A stretch of DNA of 45,377 bases, taken from assembly GCA_021731445.1 (NCBI GenBank), contig JAKFXK010000081.1, positions 1 through 45,377 of the forward strand. Reading direction: 5' to 3'. The number at the start of each line of letters is the position of its first letter. The stretch's first letter is position 1. The translations under genes and the position numbers were made by a program. The notes beneath the pieces are model-generated. The model was given only the letters and a program-made list of their open reading frames with translations, was not told the origin of the DNA and made no database searches. This DNA is from Nevskiaceae bacterium (GTDB taxonomy: Bacteria > Pseudomonadota > Gammaproteobacteria > Nevskiales > Nevskiaceae). Positions 25,133 to 32,964 of this stretch are shown one piece after another.

Positions 25133-26116
25133 ATGAAAAAGCCCGTCAAAGTTGCCATCACCGGCGCCGCAGGCCAGATCGCCTACTCGCTCATCTTCCG
25201 CATCGCCGATGGCTCCTTCCTCGGCCCCGACCAGCCGGTGATTCTGCAGCTGCTCGAAGTGCCGGTGCCGGAAGTGCTGGAGAAGCTGAAGGGCACGGTG
25301 ATGGAAATCGAGGACTGCGCCTTCCCGCTCGTGCACGGCATCACTGCCACGGGTGACATGAAGGAGGCCTTCGACGGCACCGACTACGCCTTTCTCGTCG
25401 GTGCGCGGCCGCGCGGCCCCGGCATGGAGCGCAAGGATCTGCTCACGGCCAATGGCGGCATCTTTGGCCCGCAGGGCAAGGCGATCGACGCCTATGCCTC
25501 GCGTGATGTGAAGGTGCTGGTGGTCGGCAACCCGGCCAACACCAATGCCCTGATCGCCGCCTCCGCTGCCAAGTCGCTCAAGCCCTCACAGTTCCACGCC
25601 ATGGTGCGCCTCGACCACAACCGTGCAGTGAGCCAGCTCGCCAGCAAGACCGGCATCCACGGCAACGACATCGAGAAGATGATCATCTGGGGCAACCACA
25701 GCTCCACCCAGTATCCCGACATCACCAACACCACGGTCGCCGGCAAGCCCGCCAAGTCGCTGGTGACGCAGGAGTGGATCGAGAAGGACTTCATCCCTGT
25801 CGTGCAGCAGCGGGGTGCTGCCATCATCAAGGCGCGCGGCCTGTCGTCGGCCGCTTCGGCCGCTTCGGCAGCCGTCGATCACATGCGCAACTGGGCGCTG
25901 GGCAGCAATGGCAAGTGGGTGTCGATGGGCGTGCCCTCGGACGGCAGCTATGGCATCAAGCCGGGTATCGTTTACGGCTACCCCTGTATCTGCAAGGACG
26001 GTGGCTATGAGATCGTGCAGGGCCTGCCGGTTGACGCCTTCAGCCGCGGCAAGATGGACGCGACCGAGAAGGAGCTGCGCGAAGAGCGTGAGGCGGTCGA
26101 GTCTTTGCTCGCCTAA
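25133..26116 (+). CDS. mdh: Malate dehydrogenase (NAD-dependent)
   Basis: 327 residues, the size of the cytosolic-type Mdh common in beta- and gammaproteobacteria. The Rossmann motif [10 protein letters not shown] is at the N-terminus. Substrate-binding and catalytic parts follow: [15 protein letters not shown] with the two Arg, [18 protein letters not shown], and the catalytic His in [13 protein letters not shown]. It interconverts malate and oxaloacetate in the TCA cycle. AACAGGA lies upstream of the ATG and a strong terminator follows at 26130-26156, so it is probably a single-gene transcript. Confidence 0.97.
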   Translation: MKKPVKVAITGAAGQIAYSLIFRIADGSFLGPDQPVILQLLEVPVPEVLEKLKGTVMEIEDCAFPLVHGITATGDMKEAFDGTDYAFLVGARPRGPGMERKDLLTANGGIFGPQGKAIDAYASRDVKVLVVGNPANTNALIAASAAKSLKPSQFHAMVRLDHNRAVSQLASKTGIHGNDIEKMIIWGNHSSTQYPDITNTTVAGKPAKSLVTQEWIEKDFIPVVQQRGAAIIKARGLSSAASAASAAVDHMRNWALGSNGKWVSMGVPSDGSYGIKPGIVYGYPCICKDGGYEIVQGLPVDAFSRGKMDATEKELREEREAVESLLA

Positions 26117-26129
26117 GTGGCATCGCTTC

Positions 26130-26156
26130 AAAAAGCCCGCTGACGCGGGCTTTTTT
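26130..26156 (+). terminator. Intrinsic terminator after mdh
   Basis: AAAAAGCCCGC pairs with GCGGGCTTTTT (11 bp) around TGAC and ends in a T-run; a textbook rho-independent terminator 14 bases after the mdh stop codon. Confidence 0.92.
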
Positions 26157-26186
26157 GTGGGCGCTGGGCGGCGCACAATTCGCGGC

Positions 26187-27161
26187 ATGCAAATCTTCCA
26201 GTTCAGTCGTCAGGGCGAGCGGCCAGTACGGCTCGAAAGCGTTGAGAAATTGCCCGACGAGGGCTTCGTGTGGTTGGACTTCACGCGCCAGAACGCGCGC
26301 GACTGGCCCTCGTGGGTCGAGCGGCTCACGGGCATCAAGATGGCGGAGGAGTTCGTAGCCGACAGCTTCAACGGCGATCACCCGTCGAGCTTCGATGGCA
26401 CCGAGGATTACGACGTGCTGATCTTCCAGGGCCTCACCCCGGAAGACTGCGAGTCTTCGCAGAATCTCATCGTGACCAAGTCGGCGGCGTTCTTTCTGTT
26501 CGATCATCTGCTGGTGTCGGTGCGGGCGAGCGAAAACGTTTCCTTCGAGGTGGTCAAGCGCAAGTTCTGCGAGACGCGCCTGCGCTTTCCCTCCACGCCG
26601 TTCGGTCTCGTGCACGTGGTGCTCGACACCATGGTGCAGCGCTACTTCACCATCACCGACGAACTGGAAGACCGGCTGGAGCGCATCGGAGATGCGCTGA
26701 TGGACCCCAAGAACGCCTACCAGGACTGGCGCGAACTGATGCGCTACAGAAAGCAGGCGCACGCGCTGGAAATCCTCTGCGAGAAGAACCACGACGCGCT
26801 CAACGCCTGGCAACGCGAAATGCGCACCGAGATCACCGAGAGCCAGCGCATCCGCCTCAATGACGTGCGCGAGCACATCGAGCGGGTCGAGCGCCATGCC
26901 GATGCCGTGCAGCGCGATATCGAGATCGCCATCCAGCTGCATTTCGCCTCGGTCTCGCATCAGACCAACGAGGTCGTGCGCTCGCTCACCGTACTGTCGG
27001 CGATCTTCTTTCCGCTGACTCTGATCACCGGCATCTGGGGCATGAACTTCGAGCACATGCCGGAGCTTTCCTGGCGCTACGGCTATGCCTTCGCGCTGAC
27101 CACGATCAGCGTCGTCGGCATTTCGCTGATGATCTATTTCAAGCGGCAGCGGATTCTCTAG
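26187..27161 (+). CDS. CorA/ZntB-family divalent cation transporter
   Basis: 324 residues from the ATG at 26187, which gives the typical family size; an open frame extends back into mdh but without family resemblance. A large cytoplasmic domain rich in charged helices (residues 1-260) is followed by two C-terminal membrane helices. The signature GMN appears in GIWGMNFEHMPEL between them, and the chain ends with a basic FKRQRIL. CorA channels conduct magnesium or cobalt; ZntB relatives carry zinc, and the sequence alone does not separate them with certainty. Its TAG stop shares bases with the rsmB stop on the opposite strand. Confidence 0.92.
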   Translation: MQIFQFSRQGERPVRLESVEKLPDEGFVWLDFTRQNARDWPSWVERLTGIKMAEEFVADSFNGDHPSSFDGTEDYDVLIFQGLTPEDCESSQNLIVTKSAAFFLFDHLLVSVRASENVSFEVVKRKFCETRLRFPSTPFGLVHVVLDTMVQRYFTITDELEDRLERIGDALMDPKNAYQDWRELMRYRKQAHALEILCEKNHDALNAWQREMRTEITESQRIRLNDVREHIERVERHADAVQRDIEIAIQLHFASVSHQTNEVVRSLTVLSAIFFPLTLITGIWGMNFEHMPELSWRYGYAFALTTISVVGISLMIYFKRQRIL

Positions 27162-28474
27162 CTGCGCTTCGCCAGTCGCGCGTAATAGAAGCCATCGAAG
27201 TCGCCACCCGGGGCAATGCGACGGCCCACTGCACGGGCCTCGCCCCAGTCCGCGAGGATTTTCGACTCGGCGGCATCGTCGCTTTCGGCGAGAAAGGTCT
27301 GCACCAGTTCCTCGCCCTCGGCCCGCAGGATCGAACACGTCGCATAGAGCAGCACGCCGCCGGGTGCGAGCGTCGTCCACAAGGCCTTGAGCAGTTTCAG
27401 CTGGGTGCCTGCGAGGCGCTTGATGTCGTCCTCACGCCGCAGCCATTTGATGTCGGGATGGCGGCGAATCACGCCTGTGCCGCTGCACGGGGCATCCAGC
27501 AGGATGCGGTCGAAGTTGCCGCCACCTTGCACGCGTCCGATCCACCAGGGCACCAGCGCGGCATCGGCTTCGATCAGGGTGGCGTCGAGATCGAGGCGCG
27601 TCAGGGTGTCGCGCACTCGGGCAAGGCGCGCGCCATCGCTGTCGAGCGCGGTGAGTTCGACATCGGCGATTTCGAGCAGGTGTGCGCTCTTGCCGCCCGG
27701 GGCGGCGCAGGCATCAAGCACGCGCATTCCGTGCTGCACGTCGAGCAGCTGGGCGGCGAGCTGAGCGCTGGCGTCCTGCACCGAGACCATGCCCGCAGAG
27801 AAGCCGGGGATTGCATCGACACCGCAGGCTTCGTGCAGACGCACGGCGTCCGGTGCATGCGGCACGGCGCTGGCGGCGATGCCTTCAGCGGCAAGCCGCG
27901 CCAGATAGTTTTCGCGCGTGGATTGCCGTGTATTGACGCGCAGGGTGAGCGGGGCCTGAGTATTGTTGGCGGCCAGCACTTCGACAGTCTGCTTGCCCCA
28001 GTCCGCATGCAGCTTTTCGATCAGCCAGGCCGGATGCGAATAGCGGGTGGCGAGTGCGGTGGGCAGCTCGTCTTCGAGCTTCACCGACTCGCGCTGGTAG
28101 CGGCGCAGGATGGCATTCACCAGCCCGCGCGCCTTGGCTTCGCCGATCGGCTCGACGGCATCGACGGTGGCGCTCACCGCCGCGTGTGCGGCCGTGTTGA
28201 GCGTGCGTAGCTGGTAGAGGCCGACGCACAGCAGTGCATGCACGGCGCTGGTGGGCAGCAAGGGCGTTGACAGCAGGCGCGTCAGCAACCAGCTGAGCGC
28301 GCTGTGCTCGCGCAGCACGCCGTAGGCCAGCGTCTTGGCAAAGGCGAGATCGCGTGGATCGGCGAAGGCGGCATTGGCAAAGGCATCGTCAAAGCTCTTG
28401 CCTGCGAACACCCGCAACACGGCGCGTGCCGCCACGGCGCGGCTGCTGGCGGCGATATCGGCAAGCTTATTCAA
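27158..28474 (-). CDS. rsmB: 16S rRNA (cytosine-967-C5) methyltransferase
   Basis: 438 residues starting with TTG at 28474, overlapping the fmt stop by eight bases (TTGAATAA). An N-terminal NusB-like RNA-binding domain (residues 1-140) precedes the Rossmann methyltransferase domain. SAM motif I VLDACAAPGGKSAHLLE, motif IV DAPCSGTGVIRRHPDIKW and motif VI YATCS with the catalytic cysteines are all present. The enzyme methylates C967 of 16S rRNA. It is the last gene of def-fmt-rsmB, a common proteobacterial order, and converges on the CorA-family gene without any intergenic space. Confidence 0.95.
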   Translation of the reverse strand: MNKLADIAASSRAVAARAVLRVFAGKSFDDAFANAAFADPRDLAFAKTLAYGVLREHSALSWLLTRLLSTPLLPTSAVHALLCVGLYQLRTLNTAAHAAVSATVDAVEPIGEAKARGLVNAILRRYQRESVKLEDELPTALATRYSHPAWLIEKLHADWGKQTVEVLAANNTQAPLTLRVNTRQSTRENYLARLAAEGIAASAVPHAPDAVRLHEACGVDAIPGFSAGMVSVQDASAQLAAQLLDVQHGMRVLDACAAPGGKSAHLLEIADVELTALDSDGARLARVRDTLTRLDLDATLIEADAALVPWWIGRVQGGGNFDRILLDAPCSGTGVIRRHPDIKWLRREDDIKRLAGTQLKLLKALWTTLAPGGVLLYATCSILRAEGEELVQTFLAESDDAAESKILADWGEARAVGRRIAPGGDFDGFYYARLAKRS

Positions 28475-29387
28475 AGCAGCGTCCGATGATGTTCCAGTGC
28501 TTGCACACCTGCGCGGCCGGCAGCAGGCGCCCGCCGGGGCGTTGCAACTCGTGGATGCGCAAAGCCCATTCGCCCGCAGCGATCTTCAGGCCATCGGCCC
28601 CGGCGGAGAGCACTGTGCCGGGTGCGCCGCTGCCGGGCACGGTCTGGGCGCGGGTGAACTTGATGCGCTCGCCCGCGAGTTCGCTCCAGGCCACCGGCAC
28701 CGGGTTGTAGGCGCGGATGCGACGGACAACTTCATCGGCGGATTGCGACCAGTCGATGCGGGCTTCGTCCTTGCTGAGCTTGGGCGCGTAGGTGCTGCCC
28801 TCTGCCGGTTGTGGCGTAGTGGTGAGCATGCCGGCTTCAAGCTGCGATAGCGCCTGCACGATGAGCCTCGCACCTTGCAAAGCGAGCGCATCGTGCAGCT
28901 CGCCGGCGGTCTTCAGGCCAATGGGCAGGGCTTCACGCAGCAGCATCGCACCGGTATCGAGGCCGGCATCCATCTGCATGATGGTGGTGCCTGTCTCTTG
29001 ATCGCCCGCGAGGATGGCACGCTGGATGGGGGCCGCACCGCGCCAGCGCGGCAGCAGCGAGGCGTGGATGTTGAGGCAGCCGTGGCGGGGGATGTCGAGC
29101 ACCGCCTGCGGCAGGATCAGTCCGTAGGCGACGACGACCATCACGTCAGCGCCCAGCTCGCGCAGCGCGTCGATGGCTTCGGGCTGTTTCTTGAACGATT
29201 CGGGCTTGAAGGTGGGCAGATCGAGTGCGACAGCACGCGCGGCCACCGGCGAGGCGGTCAGCTTCTGGCCGCGCCCGGCGGGGCGGTCGGGCTGGGTGTA
29301 GACCCCGACGATCTCGTGGCCTGCGGCGTGCAGCGCATTGAGCGCGGCGACTGAAAAATCAGGTGTTCCTGCAAAAACAATTTTCAG
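28467..29387 (-). CDS. fmt: Methionyl-tRNA formyltransferase, with CTG start codon
   Basis: 306 residues if translation begins at the CTG at 29387-29385. The N-terminus then reads (M)KIVFAGTPDFSVAAL, exactly the family start, and GGGAG lies seven bases before it. No in-frame ATG, GTG or TTG exists between this point and the def stop; the next GTG (29246) would remove 47 residues including the first Rossmann strand. Catalytic residues are intact: Asn106 and His108 in LNIHASLLPRWRGAAPI and Asp144 in AGLDTG. The enzyme formylates initiator Met-tRNA. It lies 22 bases after def. Confidence 0.95.
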   Translation of the reverse strand: MKIVFAGTPDFSVAALNALHAAGHEIVGVYTQPDRPAGRGQKLTASPVAARAVALDLPTFKPESFKKQPEAIDALRELGADVMVVVAYGLILPQAVLDIPRHGCLNIHASLLPRWRGAAPIQRAILAGDQETGTTIMQMDAGLDTGAMLLREALPIGLKTAGELHDALALQGARLIVQALSQLEAGMLTTTPQPAEGSTYAPKLSKDEARIDWSQSADEVVRRIRAYNPVPVAWSELAGERIKFTRAQTVPGSGAPGTVLSAGADGLKIAAGEWALRIHELQRPGGRLLPAAQVCKHWNIIGRCFE

Positions 29388-29394
29388 GGGAACA

Positions 29395-29399
29395 CTCCC
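29395..29399 (-). promoter_or_regulatory. Ribosome binding site supporting the fmt CTG start
   Basis: GGGAG on the minus strand, with seven bases to the CTG at 29387. This spacing is optimal and supports initiation at the non-ATG codon. Confidence 0.7.
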
Positions 29400-29409
29400 A
29401 TTGCGATCT

Positions 29410-29919
29410 TCAAGCGGCGTGCTTCTCGGCTTTCGCCCGTTTTTTCTTGTAGCGCTCGCGTTTTAGCGATGAGAGCAGGTCGATGTAGAGCTTGCCGTCG
29501 AGATGGTCGATCTCATGCTGGATGGCCTGGGCGAGCAGGCCTTCGGCTTCTAGCTCATAGGGCTTGCCGTGCTCGTCCAGCGCCTTGAGGCGCAGCCGGT
29601 TGAATCGCGGCACCTTGTCCTTGTAGTCAGGCACCGACAGGCAGCCCTCTTCCATTTCCTGCCTGTCGGCGGGTTCGAGGATTTGCGGATTGACCATGAC
29701 CAGCTTTTGCGGGCCGGTCTCGTCGCTGCCGCAGTCCATTACTGCCACGCGCAGCGGCACGGCAACCTGGGTGGCGGCCAGGCCGACGCCGGGCGCGTCA
29801 TACATGGTCTCGAACAGGTCTTCGACCAGCCGCTTCAGCTTGGCATCGAAGCTGGCGACCGGCTTGGCCTTGATGCGCAGGCGTGGATCGGGATCGTGAA
29901 GGATGGTGAGCAGGGCCAT
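29410..29919 (-). CDS. def: Peptide deformylase
   Basis: 169 residues from the ATG at 29919 (AAAGG upstream), the usual size; an upstream in-frame start adds ten atypical residues. The three metal-site motifs are complete: GVGLAATQ (44-51), EGCLS with the Cys ligand (91-95) and HEIDH (135-139). The C-terminus is Lys-rich (RERYKKKRAKAEKHAA). It removes the formyl group from nascent proteins and is paired with fmt downstream. Divergent from the lysM gene across 121 bases. Confidence 0.97.
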   Translation of the reverse strand: MALLTILHDPDPRLRIKAKPVASFDAKLKRLVEDLFETMYDAPGVGLAATQVAVPLRVAVMDCGSDETGPQKLVMVNPQILEPADRQEMEEGCLSVPDYKDKVPRFNRLRLKALDEHGKPYELEAEGLLAQAIQHEIDHLDGKLYIDLLSSLKRERYKKKRAKAEKHAA

Positions 29920-29984
29920 GGGCGCGCCTTTGAAGATTGTCCGGAACAACTTGCGCTACTACTTGCACTATGGGCGGCAACTGC

Positions 29985-30013
29985 TTGACCATCAAGGTAC
30001 TTATGCCACAATC
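29985..30013 (+). promoter_or_regulatory. Putative sigma-70 promoter of the lysM-dprA operon
   Basis: TTGACC (29985-29990) is followed after 16-17 bases by CACAAT/ACAATC (30007-30013), about 28 bases before the lysM ATG. Read by eye; moderate match at -10. Confidence 0.4.
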
Positions 30014-30040
30014 GCCACAAGCTGCTAAGGGAGCCGCAAG

Positions 30041-31243
30041 ATGACGCAGTATAAAGCCGCCGCACCGCATGCGCTGCGTTTATGTGCCATCTCGATGGCC
30101 TTGGCACTCGCCGCCTGCGCCACGCAGCCTGCCCAGCAATCCGCACCGTCATCGGCACCAACCTTCTCACCGGTGTCCACGCCCGTGGACATGGGCGACA
30201 CTGCGCCGCGCGATGTCGCGCCGCTGCGCCGCCTTGACGAAACCCGGGTCAGCACGCCGCCGCTGCGCTATGACGCACCGTTGCGCTATGTGGTGAAGAA
30301 GGGCGACACGCTCTGGGGTATTTCCAGCCGGTTTCTTGCCGACCCCTGGCAGTGGCCGGAGCTGTGGTACGTCAATGGCAAGCTGGCCAATCCGCACCAT
30401 ATCTACCCCGGCGACGTGCTGGAGCTCTATAACGTCAAGGACCGCACCGTGCTGGCACGTGCCATCGATGTCGGGCCTGACCTCGATCTCGAACGGCGGG
30501 GCCCGCAGGTGCGCGAGTCGGCGCTGGGTGACAACCTGCCGGCCATCCCCATCGATGCCATCCGCAACTTTCTCAACGGCCCGCGCGCGGTCGATCTCGC
30601 AACCCTCGATGCTGCGCCCTATCTGCTCGCTTTTGCCGACGACCGGCTGCTGGGTGCCGCACTGATGACGGCGTACGTCAAGCGGCTGTCGCCGGGCCAG
30701 GGCACGCTGTTTTCCACCGTGCGCAAGGGCACGGCCTACAAGGATCCCGATACCGGCGAGCTGCTGGGTTACGAGGCCATTCCCTCGGGCGAGATCGAGA
30801 TCAAGAGCTACGGCACGCCCTCGGTGGGGGTAATGACCAAATCCACCCGCGAAGTGCTGGCGGGTGACCGCATGCTGCCGCTTGAGGCCAACAACTTCCT
30901 CGCCAACTTCTATCCCCATGCACCCGCCCACCCGGTCAACGGCAAGATCATCTCGGTGTATGACGGCGTCTCGCAGATCGGCCAGTACCACATCGTCGCC
31001 ATGAACCGTGGCAGCAAGCACGGGCTGGAAACCGGCCATGTGCTCAGTGTCCTGCAGGCGAGCCGCAAGGTGAAAGACCCGATCACCGGCCTGGCCGACT
31101 ACCTGCCCAAGCAGGACGCAGGCCTCTTGATGGTGTTCAAGGTCATGCCTGCCATCAGCTATGGCCTGGTGATGATGTCCAACCGCGAGATCCACGTGCT
31201 GGATCACGTCGAAAAGCCGGAACCGGGCGCTGTCCAGCGCTGA
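30041..31243 (+). CDS. LysM-domain lipoprotein
   Basis: 400 residues with AGGGAG upstream of the ATG. A signal peptide ends in the lipobox LALAAC (lipidated Cys26). After a Pro/Ser-rich linker, a LysM peptidoglycan-binding domain spans about residues 82-130 (YVVKKGDTLWGISSRF, then YPGDVLELY). The remaining 270 residues have no family I can name with certainty beyond the LysM-associated C-terminal region always seen at this position beside dprA. Likely an envelope protein tethered to a membrane and contacting the wall. It starts the lysM-dprA-smg-topA run, eight bases before dprA. Confidence 0.92.
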   Translation: MTQYKAAAPHALRLCAISMALALAACATQPAQQSAPSSAPTFSPVSTPVDMGDTAPRDVAPLRRLDETRVSTPPLRYDAPLRYVVKKGDTLWGISSRFLADPWQWPELWYVNGKLANPHHIYPGDVLELYNVKDRTVLARAIDVGPDLDLERRGPQVRESALGDNLPAIPIDAIRNFLNGPRAVDLATLDAAPYLLAFADDRLLGAALMTAYVKRLSPGQGTLFSTVRKGTAYKDPDTGELLGYEAIPSGEIEIKSYGTPSVGVMTKSTREVLAGDRMLPLEANNFLANFYPHAPAHPVNGKIISVYDGVSQIGQYHIVAMNRGSKHGLETGHVLSVLQASRKVKDPITGLADYLPKQDAGLLMVFKVMPAISYGLVMMSNREIHVLDHVEKPEPGAVQR

Positions 31244-31250
31244 AGACCTG

Positions 31251-32351
31251 GTGCAGCCCTGGCTGCGGCTGATCCGCGCCAGGGGGCTGCGCAATGCGCA
31301 GGCACTGTTGTTGCTGGAACGCTTCGGCAGTGCCGAGGCGGTCTGTGCCGCCACGGCTTCGCAGTGGCTCAGTGCAGGCGTCGAGCGCGCCAAGGTGCTG
31401 TTGCCGGATGCCGGCGACGCAGCGCTTGCCGCCGATGCCGAATGGCTGGCCGGCGGCAGAGATCGCCAGCTCATCACCCTGCATGACCCGCGCTACCCTG
31501 AAGCGCTCAAAGCCATCACCACCCCGCCGCTGGCGCTGTTCGTGCGCGGCGAGGTGGCCCTGCTCGCGCAGCCACAGCTGGCGATGGTGGGCGCGCGCGC
31601 CGCCACACCACAGGGCCTTGAAAACGCGCGCGGATTTGCCGCCGAGCTGTCGCGGCGCGGGCTGCTCATCACCAGCGGTCTTGCCACCGGGGTGGATGGT
31701 GCGGCGCACCAGGGCGCGCTGGATGCCTTGGCACCCACCATTGCGGTGTGTGGCACCGGGCTGGATCGGGTCTATCCGGCACGCCACAAGGCCTTGGCGC
31801 AGGCCATATTGGACGGCGGCGGCGCGCTGGTCTCCGAGTTCGCCCCCGGCACCGAGTCGCTGGCGCAGAACTTTCCGCGTCGCAACCGCATCATTTCGGG
31901 ACTTTCGCTGGGCGTGCTGGTGGTCGAGGCCTCGCGCGAATCCGGCTCGCTGATCACCGCCCGCCGCGCACTCGAGCAGGGCCGCGAGGTGTTTGCCATT
32001 CCCGGCAGCATCCACAACCCCTTGGCCAAGGGCTGCCACCAGCTGATCCGCGAGGGTGCGAAACTGGTCGAAAGTGTCGATGACGTGCTGCTCGAACTGG
32101 CGCCCAAGCTCGGGGCCTGGCTGCGCGAGCAAGCACCGGTTGCCATCGCCGCTGGCGAACCCGGCAAAGACGACAGCGCGACCCTGAAACTGCTCGCCGC
32201 ACTCAGCGACGCCCCGCAATCGGTGGATGTCCTGATCGCCGCCACCGGACTGCCTTCCGAGCAGATCAATACCGCCCTGCTGATGCTTGAACTGGATGGC
32301 CGTGCCGGTTCGGCAGCCGGAGGCGGTTTCATGCGCTTGCAACGCGGATGA
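31251..32351 (+). CDS. dprA: DNA processing protein DprA
   Basis: 366 residues from the GTG at 31251; there is no obvious Shine-Dalgarno, so coupling to lysM just upstream is likely. An N-terminal helical (SAM-like) part is followed by the Rossmann core with MVGARAATPQGLENA, GLLITSGLATGVDGAAHQGAL, VCGTGLDRVYP, and NFPRRNRIISGLS, all hallmark DprA motifs. A C-terminal winged-helix domain (SATLKLLAAL to the end) completes the long form. DprA loads RecA on incoming single-stranded DNA in transformation. Confidence 0.95.
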   Translation: MQPWLRLIRARGLRNAQALLLLERFGSAEAVCAATASQWLSAGVERAKVLLPDAGDAALAADAEWLAGGRDRQLITLHDPRYPEALKAITTPPLALFVRGEVALLAQPQLAMVGARAATPQGLENARGFAAELSRRGLLITSGLATGVDGAAHQGALDALAPTIAVCGTGLDRVYPARHKALAQAILDGGGALVSEFAPGTESLAQNFPRRNRIISGLSLGVLVVEASRESGSLITARRALEQGREVFAIPGSIHNPLAKGCHQLIREGAKLVESVDDVLLELAPKLGAWLREQAPVAIAAGEPGKDDSATLKLLAALSDAPQSVDVLIAATGLPSEQINTALLMLELDGRAGSAAGGGFMRLQRG

Positions 32352-32404
32352 TCTACAGGTAGTGTCGGAATTAGTGGTTCCTCACAACCGATAGGGGTTC
32401 GGCC

Positions 32405-32872
32405 ATGAAGGAAACGGTGCTGGATGTGCTGATGTTCTTGTTCGAGAACTATCACGACACCGAGGTTCACGACGCCGAGTACCAGGACACGCTGCGCGAC
32501 GAGCTGTCCGCCGCAGGTTTCCCCGTCGAGGAAATCAATTACGCCTTCACCTGGCTGGGCGGCCTCGAAGAACAGCGTCAGGGTGCACCGCAGCTCGGCA
32601 CCCCCGGTGTCATTCGCATCTACGCGCCGGAGGAGATGAGCACGCTCTCGACCGAATGCCGCGGCTTCCTGTTCTATCTCGAGCAGCTTGGCATCCTCAC
32701 ACCGGAGTCGCGCGAGCTGGTGATCGAGCGCCTGCTGGCGATCAAGGACGACGTCGATCTCGAGCGCGTGAAGTGGGTCTGCCTGCTGGTTTTGGTGAGC
32801 CAGCCGGGCGAAGAAGAAGGCGCCTGGCACCTGGAAGACATGGTCTACGCGCCGGGGCCGTTTCTCCACTGA
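32405..32872 (+). CDS. smg: Smg family protein (DUF494)
   Basis: 155 residues with the Smg start MKETVLDVLMFLFENY, then YAFTWLGGLEE, MSTLSTECRGFLFYLEQLGIL, and an acidic C-terminal half (LERVKWVCLLVL). AGGGG lies upstream of the ATG. Function unknown; the gene is constantly found between dprA and topA in gammaproteobacteria. It ends before a hairpin terminator at 32921-32947. Confidence 0.95.
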   Translation: MKETVLDVLMFLFENYHDTEVHDAEYQDTLRDELSAAGFPVEEINYAFTWLGGLEEQRQGAPQLGTPGVIRIYAPEEMSTLSTECRGFLFYLEQLGILTPESRELVIERLLAIKDDVDLERVKWVCLLVLVSQPGEEEGAWHLEDMVYAPGPFLH

Positions 32873-32920
32873 GAAACAGTGCGCTGGTTGCATTGAGCGC
32901 AGGACGAGGCTTATAAGCTC

Positions 32921-32947
32921 ACGCCCGGTCATCCCTCCGGGCGTTTT
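32921..32947 (+). terminator. Intrinsic terminator between smg and topA
   Basis: ACGCCCGG pairs with CCGGGCGT (8 bp) around TCATCCCT and is followed by TTT. It would end the lysM-dprA-smg transcript; topA starts 18 bases later and would need read-through or its own promoter. Confidence 0.75.
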
Positions 32948-32964
32948 CGTCTGTAGCGGAATAA

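Noticed and set aside
30167-32932. Several 390-440-codon frames antisense to lysM, dprA and smg
   Set aside because: They overlap each other and well-known genes and have no ribosome binding site or domain.
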